From the NCBI GenBank assembly GCA_963580245.1, contig CAUZJO010000142.1, forward strand, positions 1-11,885: a DNA stretch of 11,885 nucleotides, written 5' to 3'. The notes below the pieces were generated by a model. It did no database searches and was not told where the DNA came from. It saw nothing but the letters and a program-made list of their open reading frames with translations. How positions within the stretch are numbered: position 1 is the first letter of the stretch; the number at the start of each line of letters is the position of its first letter. The DNA comes from CAUZJO01 sp963580245. Its GTDB lineage: Bacteria; Sumerlaeota; Sumerlaeia; MVZB01. Below are positions 1 to 6,783 of this stretch, piece after piece. A program made the position numbers and the translations under genes.

Positions 1-108
1 CGTTTGAAAGGCTTTCGTCGGATCTTTTCCCGTTTTGAGAAGTTGGATGTTATGTTTGTCGGTTTTATCTGTTTCGCCCTTGCCGTCGACATGCTCCGTT
101 TGTGTTAA
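1..108 (+). CDS. IS5-type (DDE) transposase, C-terminal fragment cut by the window edge
   Basis: Frame 1 is open from the first base to a TAA at 106-108, giving 35 residues. The peptide contains RLKGFRRIFSRFEKLDVMF and then a hydrophobic stretch ending in LRLC. It resembles the extreme C-terminus of IS5-family transposases, where the catalytic Glu helix (typically ER.FNRLK.FRRI..R.EKL) is followed by a hydrophobic helix. The match is from memory of the family, not a search. The catalytic Glu would lie just outside the window. The reading frame stops immediately before what looks like the IS terminal sequence, as is usual for IS5 elements. The stretch is visibly more AT-rich than the next genes. 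It is too short to name a subgroup with confidence. Confidence 0.6.
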   Translation, partial: RLKGFRRIFSRFEKLDVMFVGFICFALAVDMLRLC

Positions 109-114
109 CAGGCC
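1..114 (+). mobile_element. Right end of an IS5-type insertion sequence
   Basis: The transposase stop is followed within six bases by CAGGCCC, and then by CTAGAG, where the neighbouring chromosomal gene ends. Read inward from the chromosome the end is GGGCCTGTTAACA, which has the form of an IS5-family terminal repeat. These elements often duplicate a short TA-containing target (2-4 bp), and CTA/CTAG sits at the junction. The left end and the partner repeat are outside the window, so the exact boundary (113-115) is inferred. Confidence 0.5.
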
Positions 115-1095
115 CTAGAGCAATCGAATCGCCAGCTTGGGATCGGTTTTGGACTTCAATGCGACGCTGAGTTCATTGAGTCCCTCTCGCCACTCGCGCA
201 TGCGGCCGGGCGCGCTCACCTGCCGTTCGACGTGAATCCGTTTGAGTGCCACCATGGTCTCCGTGGCCTGGTCCGAATCCTCGGGTTCGCGTGCGCCAAA
301 TGCCAGTCTCAAGTCAAAGCGATGATGGCCGGCGATCATCGCTGAGAAATCGACCGGCTGGGTCCAGGGTTGCCCCTCTCGCGGGCTGAGCACTTTGGCC
401 ATGCTTCCCCGCTCCAGACTGATCCAGATCGAGGGCTGGACATCGGGCGGGTCGGTCTCCCACATCAATTGGGCCCCTTCGTGGGGCATCGGTGAATCGA
501 AGGTCCATTGGACCCATTGCTCGCCCCGGCTCAGGTCCATGCGCAGTGCGTTGTCCGGGTCGAGCCGAACGCGATGGGTCGGCTTGCCGCCCGCGATAAT
601 GCGGGAGTCGCCGCGAGCCAGTGACCACAAGAACGAACCTCGTAGGCTTTCGGGCGCATCGGCCGTTGGGCCCACTGATTCACAAACCAATCGCTCGCCC
701 GGCAGCAGCGTGAACGGTTGCAAAACGCGGTTGGGATCGCGGGCGAACTGCGCCAACTCGAAGAGATCCGCGCCGCCGAGGCCCCAGAGCTTGATGTCGC
801 GCAGCCTGGTCGGGCCATCGTTGCGCAGCAGGACGCGCTTCCAGGGTTCGGTCCCATGCTCGCGCCTGACCAGGACCCGTGTCAGGCCGAGCGAGCCCAC
901 CAGCACTTCGGCCGTCCCATCTTCACCGCTCTGTCCATGGATGAACACGGCGGGCCGCATGCACCCGCTCGCGACCGCGACAAGGATGGGAACCACAAGG
1001 TATTGCGCGCGTCTCAACTTTCGGATCGGAATGAGCGAGAACCAGGAATAGACGGTCAACAACAGTACCCTCATACGTTTCGTCGCCCGAACCAT
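115..1095 (-). CDS. Putative lipoprotein of unknown function
   Basis: I do not recognise the family. From the ATG at 1095 the protein has 326 residues. A TTG at 1104 would add three more, and an in-frame TTG further in (coding LRRAQYLVV) would give a more standard 22-residue lipoprotein signal. The N-terminus has a basic stretch (RKLRR), a hydrophobic segment (YLVVPILVAVASG) and Cys45 in the context ASGC. This is an acceptable though not ideal lipobox, because Ala rather than Leu is at -3. The mature part looks like beta-rich extracytoplasmic sequence with many Trp and charged residues, and shows no motif I can name. The gene starts 6-15 bases after the stop of the TMTC-like gene on the same strand, so it is probably co-transcribed with it and perhaps coupled in translation. 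Its TAG stop lies exactly at the IS junction, so the present C-terminus may be a truncation. Confidence 0.7.
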   Translation of the reverse strand: MVRATKRMRVLLLTVYSWFSLIPIRKLRRAQYLVVPILVAVASGCMRPAVFIHGQSGEDGTAEVLVGSLGLTRVLVRREHGTEPWKRVLLRNDGPTRLRDIKLWGLGGADLFELAQFARDPNRVLQPFTLLPGERLVCESVGPTADAPESLRGSFLWSLARGDSRIIAGGKPTHRVRLDPDNALRMDLSRGEQWVQWTFDSPMPHEGAQLMWETDPPDVQPSIWISLERGSMAKVLSPREGQPWTQPVDFSAMIAGHHRFDLRLAFGAREPEDSDQATETMVALKRIHVERQVSAPGRMREWREGLNELSVALKSKTDPKLAIRLL

Positions 1096-1110
1096 GCCCC
1101 ACAAACGCGG

Positions 1111-3729
1111 CTACCGTGATCCGCTGGTTGAAACATCCTCGAAAACAGCGTCGGCGGAATCGGTGACCGGCGTCTGGGCGGTCGGCGTCTCGACGACCGA
1201 CGGCACGGCGGTTGGAGTTGGGCTTGTGGTGGCCGTGGGGATCGGCGGCGCCGGTGTCGGTTCGGGGCTCGGAGACGGTTGCGCCGGGGCTTGGGATTCG
1301 GGCTCGGGTTCGGGGGATTGATCTTCCTTCGACGACCGTTCCTGGCTTTGCAATGCGATCAGGTTCGTCCGCGCGTCGGCGTTGGTGGAATCGATCCGGA
1401 GCGCCTGGCGGAAGTAATCCATCGCCGTGGCCCGGTCGCCGTCGCGGTTCCAGGCCAACGCACCCATGATCCCCAACCAATCGGCCTGGTGCGGACCTCG
1501 CAGGCCCAGGCGTCCCAGTTGCATGAGTATCTCCCGCGCCTGATCGTATCGCCCGTGAAAGATCTGATAGCGCGCCCCGTACAGCAGCAGCGGGACATCG
1601 GCGGAGAAATCCTTGCAAAAGGCCATCAGCCAGTCCAGGCCCTCGCCGGTCAAACCTTGGTCCTCGCGCATGCGGGTATAGAGCTCGGCGATGTCCCGGT
1701 ATGAGCTGACATCGGCGTAAAGCCGGCAGCGTTGAATCGCGTCTTCAGCCAAGGTGTAATCCTTCCGCCCCCAGTAGAGTCGCGCCAAGTAGATATAAGG
1801 GTCATAGAGGGTCGGGTCGAGCTTGCGCGCCTCACGCAGGTGCAGGATCGCCTCTCGTTGATGATCCGCCTCGGCCAGCAGCTTGCCGTAAACCGAGAGC
1901 GCCCGCGCCCGTTCCCGGTCGCTCGTTTCGGGTCGATTTTCTTGGGCGATCAGAGCCTTTTGGGCGAACCCGATCGCCTCCTTGAAATCACGCCGATTCG
2001 CCGGGCGCGCCACTTGCCCGTCAAGAAGGATCATGGCGAGATGATACGGCGCCTCGAAGGAGTCGGGATAGGCCGCCAGTTCGGCCCGCCACAGTTGCTC
2101 GACCTTGTCCTTGGCGCCGCGCTGGGCGATGAGGGCCAGTTTGCTCATATGTCCGCGCACGGGCGGGCGATCGGCGCGCAGCTCGTCGCGAATCAACTGG
2201 TGGAGCTTTAGCGTCTCGTTCTTGTCGTTGTAGAGGAGGGCCTCGGTTTCAACGATCTTGTCCAGGTCATCGGACGACGCGCGTTCCTTGGCCTCATCCA
2301 GCATGGCCAAGGCCGCGTCGAGTTTGCCCTCGGCCATCAGATCGCGCAGCAGGTGGATCAGCGGGAGGGCATTGTCGGGGTGGAGGTCCGCCTCGGCCAT
2401 CCACAGCCTCTCGGCGTCCTTCCACTGGCGACCCCGAGCGTGGCTTTGCCAGCCCATCATGATCACGAGCACGGCGACCACGGCTAGGACGGCGTGCTCG
2501 GGCCAATAGACCGTCGGGCTCCGGCGCCGCACCCATTCGGAAGCCCGCCCAACCCCCAGGCCGAACGCCAGGCAACAGCCCGGCAGGGCAAAGACCAACG
2601 GTCCCTCGGTCATGAACGTTGAGAGCGGTATGAAATGGGACAGCCCCACCAGCGGGATCACGAGCAACAGGAGGGCGAGTGCCATCGCCCGCCAGCGCCG
2701 CAGGCAGAGCACGATCAACCCGATCAGCAGCAGCAGGCCAACCCACCCAAGCCACGCGGGGGGGAGAAGAGCGGCGTGATCGGCCGGGTCATAGATCAGC
2801 GTAGGGTGGAACGGCCAGAACAGCCGACCCAGGTAGGCCAAGATAACCGAGGGGGCGATCATCCAGCCCGGGAGGGCCAGGGGCGCCAGCATCTCGTCCA
2901 CCACATCGGGATGGGGCAGCATGCGTCCGAGCGCCTCGTGGCGAAGGACGAAAAATCCGGTCAGCACCAACCCCATCGTGCCGGCCAGGAGCAAATAATC
3001 GCGCAAGAAGCGGCGGCCATCTTCGGGTTGCGCCCGTCTTCGCGCCGCTCGCTGGCCTTTTGTGTCCTTGGAGGGCGGTTGGGAACGAGCGGGGGTTAGC
3101 AAGGCCAGGGCGACCAGCCACAAGGGGAGAACCAGGCCCATCTCATGGGCGCCGACGGCCAGCGCGGTCAGGGCCGAGAGCGACAGAACGAGCACCCAGG
3201 GGCCGATTGCGCCGATGCGATGCCAGAGAAACAGGTATACGGCCCCCAGCGAAGCCAACAAGCTCAGCAGCACCCCTTGACCGGCCACGCTATAAAGACT
3301 TTGGGTCAAGATAGGGTGCAGCGTGAAGGCGAACCCACCGGCCAAGAGGACCGTGCCATCGGAGGCCAGCCGCCCGTAGATGAGCAGGGCCAGGATGATC
3401 GCCCCCACCAACATGATCAGGTTGAAGGAGTGGAAGCTGGACGGACTGTGTCCCCACGCCCGCCACTGCATATGCAGGAATCCGGCCAGCAGCGGCCGAT
3501 AGACCGCCTCGCGCTTCTTGAGCGGAGGCGTGGAATCGAGCCAGATCTGCGTCCAATCGCCCAGGTCGCTAATTTGGGGGTTAAGAGCCGTCCACTCCCT
3601 GCCCTCGCCGATGATCGGATGATCGAGCACCCCGATATGAAGCCCCAGCGCCACGATCGGGGCGAACAGGACCAGCCAGGAGAACCGGCCGGCGCGGGCT
3701 TGAAGCTGTCTGGAGCGTACTGCGGCCAT
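1111..3729 (-). CDS. TMTC-like polytopic membrane protein with TPR repeats
   Basis: The protein has 872 residues. Residues about 15-430 form some ten hydrophobic segments, and 440-795 hold TPR-like helical repeats (for example around 545-600, 612-665 and 715-790). Residues 800-870 are a Pro/Thr/Ser/Glu-rich tail. The membrane part follows the plan of TMTC-type GT-C mannosyltransferases: LNPQI in the first loop, VYRPLLAGF (77-84), TLHPILTQSL (137-145), PTLIYDP near 309, IPLSTFMTEG near 367, then WKDAERLW leading into the TPRs. Two signatures of that family differ: the usual GRAD is AGQG (149-152) and the usual AER is TEG (374-376). Activity as a glycosyltransferase is therefore doubtful, and a scaffold or assembly role is possible. 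The ATG at 3729 is the first start after an in-frame stop. No strong Shine-Dalgarno is seen. The gene leads a likely two-gene unit with the lipoprotein. Confidence 0.8.
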   Translation of the reverse strand: MAAVRSRQLQARAGRFSWLVLFAPIVALGLHIGVLDHPIIGEGREWTALNPQISDLGDWTQIWLDSTPPLKKREAVYRPLLAGFLHMQWRAWGHSPSSFHSFNLIMLVGAIILALLIYGRLASDGTVLLAGGFAFTLHPILTQSLYSVAGQGVLLSLLASLGAVYLFLWHRIGAIGPWVLVLSLSALTALAVGAHEMGLVLPLWLVALALLTPARSQPPSKDTKGQRAARRRAQPEDGRRFLRDYLLLAGTMGLVLTGFFVLRHEALGRMLPHPDVVDEMLAPLALPGWMIAPSVILAYLGRLFWPFHPTLIYDPADHAALLPPAWLGWVGLLLLIGLIVLCLRRWRAMALALLLLVIPLVGLSHFIPLSTFMTEGPLVFALPGCCLAFGLGVGRASEWVRRRSPTVYWPEHAVLAVVAVLVIMMGWQSHARGRQWKDAERLWMAEADLHPDNALPLIHLLRDLMAEGKLDAALAMLDEAKERASSDDLDKIVETEALLYNDKNETLKLHQLIRDELRADRPPVRGHMSKLALIAQRGAKDKVEQLWRAELAAYPDSFEAPYHLAMILLDGQVARPANRRDFKEAIGFAQKALIAQENRPETSDRERARALSVYGKLLAEADHQREAILHLREARKLDPTLYDPYIYLARLYWGRKDYTLAEDAIQRCRLYADVSSYRDIAELYTRMREDQGLTGEGLDWLMAFCKDFSADVPLLLYGARYQIFHGRYDQAREILMQLGRLGLRGPHQADWLGIMGALAWNRDGDRATAMDYFRQALRIDSTNADARTNLIALQSQERSSKEDQSPEPEPESQAPAQPSPSPEPTPAPPIPTATTSPTPTAVPSVVETPTAQTPVTDSADAVFEDVSTSGSR

Positions 3730-3831
3730 CGCGATGCGGACTCAGATTGATTGATTTGCCGCCGTCCGATCGTCACGGCCCAATGCAGGCGGTGTCGGCA
3801 ATAACCCACGGATCCAGGGGTCAGCCCCTAG

Positions 3832-3860
3832 AAGATAGCACCCGGCGCGGATTTTAAAAA
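3832..3860 (-). promoter_or_regulatory. Candidate promoter of the TMTC-like gene
   Basis: Read on the minus strand, TATCTT (3832-3837) is preceded by TGC, an extended -10. It lies 17 bases from TTTTTA (3855-3860), in an AT-rich patch that is unusual for this region. The leader to the ATG would be about 95 bases. It would begin within a small AGGGG/CCCCT hairpin (3816-3829). This is a consensus match only. Confidence 0.35.
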
Positions 3861-3954
3861 GGCTGAGGGTCTTCGGAGCTGTGAATCAGGTGCGATTCAG
3901 TCTTGGGAGTCTACGCCGATTCGCCCGCTCTCGGCCATGTGGGTCTCTTCCGTC

Positions 3955-4045
3955 CCTCGTGCTCGTGCTCGTAATCGGCCTATTCATCGCGTTCCTACTC
4001 GATTCTCGCCCGAGAAAAGGCTCGATTACGAGCACGAGCACGAGG
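3955..4045. repeat. Interspersed inverted-repeat element, copy 1
   Basis: Two perfect 23-base arms (3955-3977 and 4023-4045) face each other across a 45-base loop. The arms are built from repeated CTCGTG/CACGAG units next to GTAATCG/CGATTAC at the inner end. The loop contains ATCGCG and, near the right arm, CCCGAGAAAAGG. The same loop length and words occur in a second copy at 6472-6574 in the opposite orientation, so this is a family and not a chance hairpin. It begins 18 bases after the dapB stop and could fold in the dapB transcript and act as a terminator or 3' stabiliser. The rest of the 3730-4063 gap holds only the candidate promoter of the TMTC-like gene. No convincing gene is seen there, since the open plus-strand frame simply reads through the repeat. 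Confidence 0.85.
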
Positions 4046-4063
4046 AATGAGGACGGGAGCCGC

Positions 4064-4882
4064 TCAGCCCTTCAGGCCAAGCAGGTCGTCCATCGTGTAG
4101 AAGCCGGGCGCCTGCTCGCGCAACCAATCGGCGGCCTGCAAGGCACCCGCGGCGAAGAGCTCGCGTGAATGGGCCCGGTGTGTCAATTCGACCCGCTCGT
4201 TCGGGCCGGCCAGCACCACGGTGTGGTCGCCGACGACATCGCCCCCGCGCAGCGCGTGGACGCCGACCTCGCCCGCCGGCCGTCGGCCGGTTTGTCCCTG
4301 GCGGCCGTGCCGCGCGTCCCGATCGTAATTCCCCTGCCGCTCAGCCAGCACGACCTCGGTCAGCCGGCGGGCCGTGCCGCTGGGCGCGTCCTCTTTGTGG
4401 TGATGGTGCATCTCGACGATTTCGATGTCGTAATCGGGTCCGAGCAGCCGAGTGGCCTGGCGGGCGAGCCAGAAAAGCACGTTGACCCCGCGGCTGGTGT
4501 TGGGCGTGAGCAGGATCGGCGCGTGCTCGGAGGCGGCTCGGATTTCAGTGCTTTGGGCGTCGGAAAAACCGGTCGTGCCAATCAGCACCGGACCCCCGTG
4601 GTCGCGACTCCAGCCGAGATGCTGCATGGATCCCCCAGGCAGAGAGAAATGGATCGCAACGGTCCGGGGCGGCGCCTGAGCGGGCGGTTGGTCCGCGACC
4701 GACACGGTCGACGGTCCGCCCGGAACCAGTTGTGAGAGAGGTTGACCCAATGCGGGATGGCCCGGGGCCTCAACGGCACCCGCGATCGCATAGCGATCGG
4801 GACGGCGCGCGGCCAGTTCCAGGATCATACGCCCCATGCGCCCCGTGGCGCCGATCATGACGATCGCGGTCGGATCGCTCAT
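4064..4882 (-). CDS. dapB: 4-hydroxy-tetrahydrodipicolinate reductase (DapB)
   Basis: DapB reduces the DapA product to tetrahydrodipicolinate with NAD(P)H in the cytoplasm, a step to diaminopimelate (cell wall) and lysine. The protein has 272 residues, normal for the family. Residues 11-19 (GATGRMGRM) are the Rossmann nucleotide loop, and GTTGF (102-106) is the second cofactor motif. EMHHHHKEDAPSGTA (157-171) holds the catalytic His159 and Lys163, at the same numbers as in E. coli. GRQGQTGR (193-200) and the HALRGGDVVGDHTV block (209-222) complete the substrate domain. The ATG at 4882 follows GAAGGGA (4891-4897) at 8 bases. The open frame continues 242 codons upstream, but that part is antisense to the next gene and unrelated to DapB. 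No other dap genes are in the window, and the gene is divergent from the pilC-like pair. Family assignment is firm. Confidence 0.97.
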   Translation of the reverse strand: MSDPTAIVMIGATGRMGRMILELAARRPDRYAIAGAVEAPGHPALGQPLSQLVPGGPSTVSVADQPPAQAPPRTVAIHFSLPGGSMQHLGWSRDHGGPVLIGTTGFSDAQSTEIRAASEHAPILLTPNTSRGVNVLFWLARQATRLLGPDYDIEIVEMHHHHKEDAPSGTARRLTEVVLAERQGNYDRDARHGRQGQTGRRPAGEVGVHALRGGDVVGDHTVVLAGPNERVELTHRAHSRELFAAGALQAADWLREQAPGFYTMDDLLGLKG

Positions 4883-4908
4883 CGCTTGACTCCCTTCATT
4901 CCGGCCCG

Positions 4909-4936
4909 ATCTTACCCGACGGTCCGCAAACCTCAA
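4909..4936 (-). promoter_or_regulatory. Candidate dapB promoter
   Basis: On the minus strand TTGAGG (4931-4936), a 16-base spacer and TAAGAT (4909-4914) match four of six bases at each box. Transcription would start near 4902. This leaves about 20 bases of leader, just enough for the GAAGGGA ribosome site. No lysine riboswitch could fit in so short a leader. Confidence 0.4.
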
Positions 4937-5140
4937 ACATTCAATCGGCAAATCGGCCGGCCCCGACCGGAGAACGTGGCCGGGCGCCCGCCGACCGAAA
5001 AAAAACCATCGCCCCCGCAACCAAATCAAGATGCCGTGGCTCCTAGAGCTTGAGACGGACGCCACGGCGCCCGTCCCCCGCGGAACGGCCCGCGTTTCCT
5101 GGGTCTTCTCCTGATCGAAGTTTTGAAAGGAGCGGAAACA

Positions 5141-6379
5141 ATGGCGGAATTCACGTACGAGGCGTTGGATCAATCGGGCAAGAGGGTTACGGGAGTCATC
5201 AAGACCGCCGGCGAAGAGGTCATCTGCGAGAAGCTGCGCGACATGGGTTACTACCCCGTCGACGTCAGCGCCCACCGCAAAGAGTCGGCCACGCAAGCCG
5301 ACCTGTTCGCGCTGCCGGTTCTCCGGATTTTCTTCCACCCGATCAAGCCCAGGCACGTCATGACATTCACGCGCCAGTTGGCCACGCTGATCGACGCCGG
5401 GCTGCCGATCATGCGCTCGCTCGATATTCTGCGGCAACAGGTCAAGTCGGCCATCTTCAAGGACAAAATCGCCGAGATGGCGCGCGACGTCGAGTCGGGC
5501 AGTTCGCTTTCGGAGGCGATGTCCAGACACCCCAAGGTGTTCGATCCGCTGTACGTCAACATGGTGCGGGCAGGTGAAATCGGGGGTGTACTGGAGCAGG
5601 TCCTCCAACGCATCGCCGAGTTCCTCGAGAAGCGCGAGGCCCTCAAGGGCAAGGTCAAGTCGGCCCTGATATACCCAATGGTGGTGATTTTCCTGGCCAC
5701 GCTCATTCTGACGTTTATCCTGATCACCATCATCCCCAAGTTTGAGTCAATCTTTGAGCAGCTGGGCGGCGATTTGCCGGCGCCCACCAGATTTCTCATC
5801 TATTTGTCCGAACTTGTGGTTAAGCGGGCTTGGATCCCCGCCGCGGTGATCGGGCTGCTCATCATGGCCTACAAACAAATGAACAGCCGCACGGGCGGAA
5901 AGTACCTGCTGGACCACGCGAAGCTCAAGATCCCCATCTTCGGCGACCTATTTGGCAAGATCGCGATCACGCGCTTCGCGGCCACGCTTTCCACGTTGAT
6001 CAACGCGGGGGTTCCGATCCTGCAGGCCCTCGATATCGTGCGCGAATCCTCGGGCAACGAAGTGGTCGCGCGCGCCACCGGCAGGGTCTATCAAAGCGTC
6101 AAGGACGGCGAGACGATTCACCAACCGCTCAGCGCATGCGCCGTCTTCCCGCCGCTGGTGATTCACATGGTGGCCGTGGGCGAGGAGACGGGGGCGATCG
6201 AACAGATGTTGAGCAAAGTGGCCGAGGCCTATGAGCGGGAGGTCGATGACACGGTCGCGGCCCTGACGTCGATCCTGGAGCCCGTCCTGGTCGTTTTTCT
6301 CGGCGCGCTCGTCGGGGCGATCGTCGTCGCCCTGTACCTCCCCCTCTTTTCGATTCCGAGCCTGATCGGGAGTCAGTAA
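5141..6379 (+). CDS. Type IV pilus / type II secretion inner-membrane platform protein (PilC/GspF), paralogue 1
   Basis: PilC/GspF proteins sit in the inner membrane and link the assembly ATPase to pilin or pseudopilin polymerisation. The 412-residue protein has the standard plan. It starts with the EFTYEALDQSGKRV-type motif. Two T2SSF domains follow (about 70-195 and 272-400), each beginning with the conserved pattern FTRQLATLIDAGLPI (75-89) and FAATLSTLINAGVPI (279-293). Three membrane segments lie near 172-198, 228-245 and 378-402. GAGEIGG-like sequence is present as VRAGEIGGVLEQVL. The ATG at 5141 follows GAAAGGAG (5125-5132) at 8 bases, which favours it over an in-frame ATG at 5123. The neighbouring gene is a close copy. 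No ATPase (PilB/GspE), PilT, pilin or secretin gene is nearby, so pilus versus secretion role cannot be told from context. Confidence 0.93.
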   Translation: MAEFTYEALDQSGKRVTGVIKTAGEEVICEKLRDMGYYPVDVSAHRKESATQADLFALPVLRIFFHPIKPRHVMTFTRQLATLIDAGLPIMRSLDILRQQVKSAIFKDKIAEMARDVESGSSLSEAMSRHPKVFDPLYVNMVRAGEIGGVLEQVLQRIAEFLEKREALKGKVKSALIYPMVVIFLATLILTFILITIIPKFESIFEQLGGDLPAPTRFLIYLSELVVKRAWIPAAVIGLLIMAYKQMNSRTGGKYLLDHAKLKIPIFGDLFGKIAITRFAATLSTLINAGVPILQALDIVRESSGNEVVARATGRVYQSVKDGETIHQPLSACAVFPPLVIHMVAVGEETGAIEQMLSKVAEAYEREVDDTVAALTSILEPVLVVFLGALVGAIVVALYLPLFSIPSLIGSQ

Positions 6380-6418
6380 TGTTGGCGGGGCCACAGCGGG
6401 CCGGCTCGACCCAATGCC

Positions 6419-6442
6419 CTTCCGGCGACAAGCCGCCGGAGG
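6419..6442 (+). terminator. Terminator-like hairpin after the first pilC/gspF gene
   Basis: A stem of nine pairs (one G-T) is formed by CTTCCGGCG and CGCCGGAGG around the loop ACAAGC, 40 bases after the stop. There is no immediate T-run; the nearest is TTTT at about 6467. It may end transcription inefficiently or protect the mRNA. Confidence 0.4.
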
Positions 6443-6471
6443 ATCGGAAATCCGTGCCACGCCCTTTTGGG

Positions 6472-6574
6472 TCGGCTCCCGGCTCTCGTCCTCGTAATCG
6501 GACCTTTTCTCGGGCCGAGATCAGGGTGGGGTCGCGATGATGGGTCGATTACGAGGACGAGAGCTAGGAGCCGA
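6472..6574. repeat. Interspersed inverted-repeat element, copy 2 (inverted relative to copy 1)
   Basis: A perfect 19-base pair of arms (6482-6500 and 6546-6564) extends outward to 29 bases with two mismatches (6472-6500 and 6546-6574). The loop is 45 bases, as in copy 1. Read on the minus strand it carries ATCGCG and then CTCGGCCCGAGAAAAGG near the far arm, matching copy 1. The arms share GTAATCG/CGATTAC at the inner end and CTCGT units outside. It lies about 90 bases after the first pilC/gspF stop. The remainder of the 6380-6783 gap holds the small hairpin at 6419-6442 and a candidate promoter near 6662-6690. I see no gene. Confidence 0.85.
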
Positions 6575-6661
6575 AGATCAACCAGAACGGGGAGCGTTCA
6601 TCTGAGCGACGTTTACTCCCAGGACTGAATCACACCCCGGGCGCCCCTCGAAAAAATTGAT

Positions 6662-6699
6662 TTCCCGCCGTCGCGAAGTTGGGATATACTACCTGGTAG
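6662..6699 (+). promoter_or_regulatory. Candidate promoter and operator-like palindrome of the second pilC/gspF gene
   Basis: TATACT (6685-6690) is a good -10. The -35 at 17 bases (TTCCCG, 6662-6667) is poor, but an A6 run and TTGATT lie just upstream (6651-6662). CTACCTGGTAG (6689-6699) is a perfect dyad over the expected start point and could bind a regulator. The leader to the ATG would be close to 90 bases. Confidence 0.35.
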
Positions 6700-6783
6700 C
6701 CTGGACGACCCGGGGCAAGAGTGAAGCTTTGGGTCTGATCCGGTATCCCGCTCGAACCGATCGACGCAAGGGGGGCCTGAGCG

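Noticed and set aside
923..1618. 231-codon minus-strand frame spanning two genes
   Set aside because: It lies out of frame across the TMTC-like tail and the lipoprotein start, both better supported. Its composition is Arg/Pro-rich as in frame shadows.
3955..4045. Possible CRISPR-like or tandem repeat unit
   Set aside because: There is one inverted pair per locus and no regularly spaced direct repeats with spacers. The CTCGTG units are internal to the arms.
3881..4168. 95-codon plus-strand frame across the first inverted repeat
   Set aside because: Its LVLVLV and STSTS runs are the repeat arms read as codons, and it continues antisense into dapB.
4883..5608. 242-codon upstream extension of the dapB reading frame
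   Set aside because: It is antisense to the first pilC/gspF gene. DapB homology begins at the ATG at 4882, which has its own ribosome site.
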